A stretch of 5,541 bases of DNA, taken from Silvimonas sp. JCM 19000. Its GTDB lineage: Bacteria; Pseudomonadota; Gammaproteobacteria; Burkholderiales; Chitinibacteraceae. The DNA lies in NCBI GenBank assembly GCA_001313065.1, contig BBFD01000271.1, positions 1-5,541 on the forward strand. Direction: 5' to 3'. A program made the translations under genes and the position numbers. Under the pieces are notes generated by a model. It worked only from the letters and a program-made list of their open reading frames with translations. It had not been told where the DNA came from and did not search any database. This document shows, in pieces, positions 1 to 5,541 of the stretch; the stretch's first letter is position 1; every line of letters starts with the position of its first letter.

Positions 1-415
1 TCACCGCTGGCCTGGTTCAGACGCCCTCGGCCAGCACATGGCCGGCTGCCATGGGCCGGGCCGCCACGTAATAGGTGGCCTGGATGCTGATCGCCACCGG
101 CAGGTTTACCGCCCAACTGGCGCCTTGCACGCAACGCACCCGCAGCATGCTTTTGCCCGCCAGGCGATAACCGGGTGCCACCTGCACTTCCATGCGCTCG
201 CAAGCATCCAGCCGCAGGCGCGCATCCACCTTGCCAAACGTGTAGGTGCCCGGATTCGGGCCTTGATTCAGCTGGGTTTCCAGCCAGTCGGCGGCGCTGC
301 GTTGCACGCTCGACATATCCACTTGCCCCCCTGCCGCAAAGGCAGGCGACAAACAGAACAACACGCTGGCAGAAACAGCCAGCAACAAGGTGCGGAAGGC
401 GGTGAGCATAGGCAT
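1..415 (-). CDS. flgA: Flagellar basal body P-ring formation protein FlgA (5' part; frame break near 21-22; runs off left edge)
   Basis: FlgA is a periplasmic chaperone that helps assemble FlgI into the flagellar P ring. The ATG at 415 (MPMLTAF; a second ATG lies at 409) opens a Sec signal peptide: a short basic N-terminus, a hydrophobic core and a likely cleavage site after AFA (residue 27). An upstream GTG at 478 would only add a non-signal extension, so it was not chosen. The mature part shows the family pattern: two cysteines at about 72 and 95 that could pair, the segment WAVNLPVAI, then YYVAARPMAAGHVLAEG, which enters the SAF-type domain. The literal frame stops with TGA at 17-19, giving only about 132 residues where FlgA usually has over 200. 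One base added near 21-22 gives EGDLNQASGD, the expected FlgA continuation, so this is a one-base loss rather than a true end. The FlgA assignment is fairly sure; the rest of the gene lies outside the window. Confidence 0.82.
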
Positions 416-422
416 GGGGCGG

Positions 423-428
423 ATTATA
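423..428 (-). promoter_or_regulatory. Possible -10 box upstream of flgA
   Basis: The minus strand reads TATAAT here, a perfect sigma70-type -10 hexamer, ending 7 bases before the ATG at 415. No good TTGACA-like -35 lies 16-18 bases upstream. Initiation from this box would give an almost leaderless mRNA. Flagellar genes are often read by other sigma factors, so this may be chance. Confidence 0.25.
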
Positions 429-661
429 GCGGGCTTTGCCGCCAGTGCCGGGCGTGGAATGCGCCTGGCCGGTTGCACATGCTGCGTTTCCTCTTTGCAA
501 AAAAAAGACGCGCAGCGCTTTCGGTTTTGGTCAGATGGCGGTAACGTCAGTCCGGGGTTTCTGGATTCAACTCACTCGCGTGTGCATCCGACCGTGCTGC
601 GGCGCGGCGGTTCAACGGCGGCTGATCGCGCTGGCATGCTGGTTGCGCCGGGCCGAGCAGC

Positions 662-667
662 TACAAT
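662..667 (+). promoter_or_regulatory. Likely -10 box of rmuC
   Basis: TACAAT matches the sigma70 -10 consensus at five of six bases and lies 30 bases upstream of the rmuC ATG, giving a short leader of about 24 bases. The -35 is weak: the best TTG match, TTGCGC at 643-648, is only 13 bases away, which is too close. The spacer between the divergent flgA and rmuC starts (416-697) shows no convincing gene. Confidence 0.4.
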
Positions 668-697
668 CGCGGGTTTTGCAGGCGGGACTGTACGGTA

Positions 698-2277
698 ATG
701 GTCGATATTCTGTTCGCGGTAACCACGCTGGTGGCTTTGCTGGCTGGCGTGTTGGTGGTGATCAAATTGCAGCAACTCTCACGCACGCAGCAGCAAGTGC
801 TGGAGGCGCTGGTCTCTGAAATCCAGGAACAGCAAAAAAGAAACGCTGGCGGAATTTCATCGTGGCCTGGCGCGGCAAAGCGAGAGCATGCATCAAGCCC
901 TGGCCAATCACGGCAATATGCTGAACGAAAGCGTGGCGCGCACCGGCGATCGTTTGCGCGACAGCATGGGCGAATCGTTTGATCGACTGCGCGGCGGCGT
1001 GGGCACCGAACTGGGCGCAACGCGTGGTTCGCTCGAAAAAAATGCAGGCGGCGCAAACCGAAGCGTCGAACGCGCTCAAGCTGGCGCAAACCGAGGCGTC
1101 CAACGCGCTGCAACTGGCACAGACCGATGCGGCCGGTTCGCTCAAGTTGTCATTGACTGAATCGCTGAGCGAAACGCGCGAGCAAGTGGTAAAGCAACTG
1201 GGCGAGATCGCGGGCAATCTGCAGCAGCGCCAGGATGCGCTGCGCGAAGAAATCCTGGTCAAGCTGTCCACCATGCTGGCCGAGCAATCCAAACGCGAAA
1301 TGGACCAGATGCGCGAAGCGCTGGCCGCCTCCAGCACGCAACTGACCAGCTCGGTACAGCAACTAACCGCCACCGCCGATACGCGTCTGGGCGAGATTTC
1401 CGGCAAAGTCACCGAGCGGCTGGAAGAGGGTTTCAAGAAGACCAACGAAACCTTTGCCAATGTAATGGCGCGCCTGGCCACCATCGACGAAGCGCAGAAA
1501 AAAAAGATCGATGGACTGACCACCAATGTGGTCAGTCTGCAAGAACTGCTGGGCGACAAGCGTTCGCGCGGCGCGTTTGGCGAAGTGCAGCTGGAAAGCC
1601 TGGTGCGCAATGTATTGCCGGCGCAGGTGTACGAGCTGCAAGCCACGCTCTCCAACGGCACGCGCGTGGACTGCCTGTTGCGCTTGCCCGAGCCGACCGG
1701 ACTGGTGGCGGTGGATGCCAAGTTCCCGCTGGAAAACTATCACCGCATGTTTGAGCCGAATGCCGACAAGATCGCTACGCAGCGCTTGTTCAAGGCCGAT
1801 ATCAAAAAGCATATCGATGATATTTCCAGCAAATACATCATCCCGAACGAAACTTCCGATGGCGCGGTGATGTTTGTGCCGGCCGAAGCGGTGTTTGCCG
1901 AAATCCACGCCTATCATGCCGATCTGGTGCAATACGCCATGAAAGCGCGCGTGTGGATTGTGTCGCCGACCACGCTGATGGCGGTGCTGAATACGGCCCG
2001 CGCGGTGATCAAGGATGTGGAAACGCGCAAACAGGTACACATCATTAAAGAAGCCTTGGGCCGCCTGGGCACCGAATTTGGCCGCTTTGATGACCGCATG
2101 AAGCGGCTGGCCACGCATATCCGCCAGGCGCACGAGGATGCCCAGCAGGTTTCGATTACCAGCGACAAGATTTCGCGCCGGTTTGAAGAGATTGAACAGG
2201 TGCGGCTGGAAGAACCGGTGGGCGTCGCCCCGGTTATCGAACCGCCCCCACAAACCGCCGCGCTACTGACGGAATAA
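698..2277 (+). CDS. rmuC: DNA recombination protein RmuC (two +1 frame breaks in poly-A runs)
   Basis: RmuC-family proteins limit inversions between short inverted repeats and carry a nuclease-like core. The ATG at 698 has a GGCGGGA Shine-Dalgarno-like run at 681-687 and opens a membrane anchor (about residues 4-23, LFAVTTLVALLAGVLVVI). A long Gln/Glu/Ala-rich coiled coil follows to about residue 280, then the RmuC domain: DKRSRGAFGE at about 286, DAKFPL at about 339 and SPTTL at about 422. The stop is TAA at 2275-2277. The gene is read in three frames: 698 to about 835, about 840 to 1037, and 1039 to the end. Each switch falls in an A run (A6 at 834-839, A7 at 1036-1042), and removing one A from each restores a continuous 525-residue protein, close to the size of E. 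coli RmuC. The family call is very secure. The coiled-coil part contains three 11-residue repeats (1051-1149). It faces the hydrolase gene convergently. Confidence 0.93.
1051..1149 (+). repeat. Three tandem 33-bp units in the rmuC coiled coil
   Basis: Three consecutive 33-base units (1051-1083, 1084-1116, 1117-1149) encode AQTEASNALKL, AQTEASNALQL and AQTDAAGSLKL. The first two are near-identical in DNA, and the third has diverged. An 11-residue period is a hendecad coiled-coil repeat, so each unit can add or remove coil length without a frame change. This suggests recent local duplication. Confidence 0.75.
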
Positions 2278-2283
2278 GGCATA

Positions 2284-2376
2284 GGGTGGGTCATGACCCA
2301 CCCTTCAAAGCCATCAAGAAGAACGCATAAATTGCGGGTTTTATCGGCGGCTTTGATTGGTGGGTCTTGACCCACC
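2284..2376. repeat. Inverted pair of REP-like palindromic elements between convergent genes
   Basis: The left copy, 2285-2312, begins with the palindrome GGTGGGTCATGACCCACC (extended to 20 bp at 2284-2303) and continues to TCAAAGCC. The right copy, 2349-2376, is its reverse complement with 3 differences in 28 bases; its palindrome GGTGGGTCTTGACCCACC spans 2359-2376. A 36-base spacer (2313-2348) separates them. Each copy can form its own hairpin, or the two can pair as one long stem. The pair starts 7 bases after the rmuC stop and its last base is the first base of the hydrolase stop triplet. That position fits a bidirectional transcript end or mRNA stabiliser. No T-run follows, so a classic intrinsic terminator is not claimed. 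The layout resembles REP/BIME repeats mobilised by RAYT transposases, but membership of a genomic family cannot be tested here. Confidence 0.7.
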
Positions 2377-3395
2377 TATTGCAGCGCGCCCAAAAGCGCT
2401 TTATGGAATGCCGCCGGGTCCTGCATTTGCGGGGCATGGCCGAAGTCGGGGAATTCGATCAATCGGGCATGCGGAATCTGCCTGGCGGCTTCATGCGCCA
2501 ATACCGGGTAATTACCCAGTTTGCTGCGGATTTCCGGTGGTGCCAGATCTTTGCCGATGGCGGTATTGTCTTTATCGCCTATCAGCAATAACACCGGCAT
2601 CTTGAGTTGCGGCAATTCATACACCACCGGCTGCGTATAAATCATGTCGTATAGCAAGGCCGAATTCCACGCGACCAGCCGGTGCCCCGGCCCGCGATTC
2701 AAACCCGCCAGCATTTGCACCCACGGTTCATAATCTTCGCGCCATTGCCCGGCGTAATAGGTATTGCGTTCGTAGTCACGAATACTCTCGGCGCTGACTT
2801 TTAATTCGCGCGTATTCCACTGATCTACCGTAATCGACGGCACCCCCTTGGCCTTCCAGTCTTCCAGGCCAATTGGATTAACCAGGACCAGTTGCTGCAC
2901 GTCTTGCGGATACATCAGGCCGTAGCGCACGCCCAGCATACCGCCGGTGGAATGGCCCATCACGCTGACTTTATCTATCCCCAAAGATTGCAATAAGGCG
3001 TGCGTGTTGCTGGCTAATTGCTGGAATGAATACTGGTAATGCTCGGGTTTGCTCGATTTGCAAAAGCCGATCTGGTCCGGCACCAGTACGCGATAGCCCG
3101 CCGCGCTCAGCGCCTTGATGCTGCTGTCCCACGTGGCGCCGCAGAAGTTCTTGCCGTGCAAAAGCACCATGGTGCGGCCATTGGCGGGCGCAGTGGGGCT
3201 GACATCCATATACGCCATTTGCAATGCCTGGCCTTGCGAGCTAAAGCGATAGCGTTGCACCGGATAAGGGTAATCAAAGCCTTCCAGTTCGGCACCATAG
3301 GCATGCGGATCAGGAATAACGGTGGTGGCGCGGGCGGTGCTGGCCAACAAGGGGCCAGTTAATACAGATAAAGCTAAAACCAGTGAGCGCAGCAT
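2376..3395 (-). CDS. Exported alpha/beta-fold hydrolase
   Basis: This is a serine hydrolase of the alpha/beta fold, 339 residues, probably periplasmic or secreted. The ATG at 3395 was chosen because it directly opens a signal peptide (MLRSLVLALSVLTG...) with likely cleavage after ARA at residue 23. The frame also extends to a TTG at 3443, but that would bury the signal behind 16 polar residues. Visible motifs are the oxyanion-region HGK (80-82), the nucleophile elbow GHSTGG with Ser149, the acid in GDKDNTA (probably Asp276) and the general base His320 in DFGHAP. Cys85 (NFCGATW) and Cys112 (GFCKSS) could form a disulfide in the periplasm. A lid-like insertion lies between about 175 and 260. 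The substrate cannot be read from sequence; esterase, epoxide hydrolase-like or proline iminopeptidase-like activity are all possible. The frame is intact, unlike every other gene here. It is probably its own transcription unit, since a 272-base spacer separates it from the REC-EAL gene. Confidence 0.88.
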   Translation of the reverse strand: MLRSLVLALSVLTGPLLASTARATTVIPDPHAYGAELEGFDYPYPVQRYRFSSQGQALQMAYMDVSPTAPANGRTMVLLHGKNFCGATWDSSIKALSAAGYRVLVPDQIGFCKSSKPEHYQYSFQQLASNTHALLQSLGIDKVSVMGHSTGGMLGVRYGLMYPQDVQQLVLVNPIGLEDWKAKGVPSITVDQWNTRELKVSAESIRDYERNTYYAGQWREDYEPWVQMLAGLNRGPGHRLVAWNSALLYDMIYTQPVVYELPQLKMPVLLLIGDKDNTAIGKDLAPPEIRSKLGNYPVLAHEAARQIPHARLIEFPDFGHAPQMQDPAAFHKALLGALQ

Positions 3396-3455
3396 GCTGA
3401 GAGTCCGTGTGCCGGAGTTGAGCCGGATACTCCGGGTATGCAATCAGGTTGATCG

Positions 3456-3485
3456 CGCCCGGGTATCTCGGCTCAAACCCGGGCG
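3456..3485. repeat. Inverted repeat upstream of the hydrolase gene
   Basis: CGCCCGGGT (3456-3464) and ACCCGGGCG (3477-3485) form a perfect 9-bp GC-rich stem with a 12-base loop, 60-90 bases before the hydrolase start. A smaller 7-bp inverted repeat, CCGGAGT (3412-3418) with ACTCCGG (3429-3435), lies closer to the start. They may be operator-like sites or leader hairpins for the hydrolase mRNA. No T-run follows, so neither is a clear terminator. No convincing promoter was found for the hydrolase. Confidence 0.4.
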
Positions 3486-3667
3486 GCTAACACTCTGAAC
3501 GCATTGCGCGAGCCGGGTTCAAGTCAGGTGTATGGTTTTGTAGCGCATGCGCGGCGGCAAACGCCTGCAAATGGCGTTATTTCAAGGCGATACGTATGCG
3601 GCGGCAAACTGGCGCCATACAAAGCGACACCCGAAAGGCGGTTGCGCTGCGGCGGGCGCGCGGCCAC

Positions 3668-4889
3668 TCACGGCTGTTGGCAGGCCGCTTTAAGGCGGGC
3701 GTTGTTTTGCTTCAGCCAGCTCACCAGCTCGCCGCCCGGCATGGGCCGCGCCACAAAATAGCCTTGCGCCAGGTCACAACCCAGCGCCTGCAGCAGGCGC
3801 CAGTCTTCCAGCGTTTCGACGCCTTCGGCGACCGAGGTGATCTGCAATTTGCGCGCCATGCTACCGCGCTTTCCAGAAATACGCGCAATTGTGGCTTTTC
3901 GGCGATGCCATCCACAAACGACCGATCGATTTTGAGTTCGGTAAATGGCACCCGGCTCAGTTGCTGCATCGAAGAGAAACCGGTGCCGTAATCGTCTATC
4001 GACAAGCCGATGCCTTTAAGCCGCAAGCGCGCCAGCGTGGCCAGCGAAGCGCCCAGGTCATCCATTACCGCGCTTTCGGTAATTTCCATCACCAGCAAGT
4101 GCGGATCGACGCCGCTGGCCTGCACCCGTTGCACGATGTCATCGGCCAGATGGCTGTTGGCCAGCGAGCGCGCCGACAGATTGACCGCCACCGAAATCTT
4201 TAGCCCGCCGTCGTGCCAGCGCTTACAGCTGGCCAGCGCCATATCCAGCACGCGCAAAGTCATGGCGTCAATCAGGCCATGTTTTTCTGCCAGCGCAATA
4301 AACTGCATCGGCATGATCATGCCCTTGTCCGGATGCTGCCAGCGCACCAGCGTTTCCACGCCTTTGATCACGCCCGAATGCAACGTGACTTTGGGTTGGT
4401 AGAAATTGGTCAGTTCGCCATTCTGGATAGCATCGGTCAGCTCTTGCACGCTGACCGTAATATCGGGCCGCGCCTGGCGCCGCACCGGCGCAATCGGCTG
4501 GAATTTGCCGAGCGCGTGTTCCAGCGCGGTCACCGTCAGCGGTTTGCGTAATGCCCCCAGCAGTTGCATGCCCACGGCTTGCACCATGGTTTCCACGGTG
4601 GATAACAGGCTGGATTCGCGCGAGCTGGCGATGACCAGATGCGTGGGCAGGCCCAGATGGGCCAGTTGCTGGATCATGGCAATGCCGTCCATATTCGGCA
4701 TTTCCAGATCGATAATCAGCACTTGCGGCGGCACCGCCAGCGCTTGCAGCATGGCCAGGCCCGCATTGCCGTCATCGGCTTCGCCCACCAGTTGCCCGCC
4801 CAGCATGCGGCACAATTCGACCGCAGCGCGTCGTTGCAGCGTGCTGTCGTCGATCACCGCAAAGGTAAACGAGGCGGGCGCCGAGCCGG

Positions 4890-4893
<4 letters not shown>
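3668..4893 (-). CDS. Response regulator with EAL c-di-GMP phosphodiesterase domain (REC-EAL; frame break near 3859-3861)
   Basis: A two-domain cytoplasmic regulator in the style of Pseudomonas RocR. The N-terminal receiver (about 10-125) shows the acidic pair Asp15-Asp16, the phospho-acceptor Asp62 in [11 protein letters not shown], a Ser/Thr switch position in VIASSRE, and Lys117 in RKP. The EAL domain (about 150-395) hydrolyses c-di-GMP to pGpG. Its signature reads ETL, not EAL, but the metal and catalytic positions remain: Glu180, Arg184, Asn238 (VNLSA), Glu270 (EITES), Asp300-Asp301 (DDYGTG), Lys321 (LKIDRSF), Glu357 (AEGVET) and Gln377 (QGY). It is therefore predicted to be active. The literal frame loses EAL identity after ESAV (residue 344) and stops at 3721. 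Restoring one base at about 3859-3861 gives [21 protein letters not shown] and a 408-residue protein ending at 3668, close to RocR in length. The ATG overlaps the cheB stop (ATGA), so the two are probably translationally coupled. Confidence 0.92.

Positions 4894-5541
<648 letters not shown>

Noticed and set aside
38..544. Plus-strand open frame opposite flgA as a gene
   Set aside because: It is the complement of a clear FlgA frame, has His/Arg/Gln-rich composition typical of an antisense shadow, and shows no recognisable domain.
390..697. Small plus-strand frames between flgA and rmuC as leader peptides
   Set aside because: They lack a good ribosome binding site, have biased Arg/Gly composition, and overlap the likely promoter of rmuC.
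834..840. A AAA AAG as a dnaX-type programmed -1 frameshift site in rmuC
   Set aside because: The heptamer is out of phase with the incoming frame, and the required change is +1, not -1.
762..2253. Long minus-strand open frames opposite rmuC
   Set aside because: They mirror RmuC codons, have low-complexity Ser/Cys- or His/Arg-rich composition, and no family features; the plus strand carries unmistakable RmuC motifs.
3504..3530. GGTTCAAGTC, resembling a tRNA T-loop, as a tRNA gene or tRNA remnant/attachment site
   Set aside because: The flanking bases do not form a T stem, and no D arm, anticodon stem or acceptor stem can be built around it.
3560..3578. Intrinsic terminator for the minus-strand cheB/REC-EAL operon
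   Set aside because: The stem is only 6 bp, and the minus strand continues TTTGCC, with no real T-run.

Overview
The window looks like chromosomal DNA of a flagellated, chemotactic Gram-negative bacterium. The protein sequences and the GC-rich codon use suggest a betaproteobacterium, possibly of the Neisseriales/Chromobacteriaceae type. That placement is inferred from family resemblance only; no search was run.

Layout, left to right: (1) 1-415, minus strand: 5' part of flgA (P-ring assembly chaperone), running off the left edge. (2) 416-697: divergent intergenic spacer with a plausible -10 box for rmuC and a weaker one for flgA. (3) 698-2277, plus strand: rmuC (membrane-anchored coiled-coil protein with a nuclease-like RmuC domain). 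(4) 2278-2375: convergent spacer filled almost entirely by two inverted copies of a 28-bp palindromic, REP-like element. (5) 2376-3395, minus strand: exported alpha/beta hydrolase. (6) 3396-3667: non-coding spacer with small inverted repeats. (7) 3668-4893, minus strand: response regulator with an EAL c-di-GMP phosphodiesterase domain. (8) 4890-5541, minus strand: cheB methylesterase, running off the right edge and sharing an ATGA stop/start overlap with the REC-EAL gene.

The common theme is motility control. cheB resets chemoreceptor methylation, and the coupled REC-EAL gene probably links the same phosphorelay to c-di-GMP breakdown. flgA belongs to flagellar assembly. rmuC and the hydrolase have no evident link to these.

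The strongest anomaly is technical or evolutionary. Four of the five genes carry single-base frame disruptions, five sites in all: two extra A's in poly-A runs of rmuC, and one missing base each in flgA, the REC-EAL gene and cheB. The protein on both sides of every break still reads as intact family sequence. Uncorrected sequencing or assembly indels are therefore the simplest explanation. The coding features are given as restored genes, with the break positions stated. I did not find a convincing undescribed biological system; the most interesting real structure is the paired palindromic element at 2284-2376.
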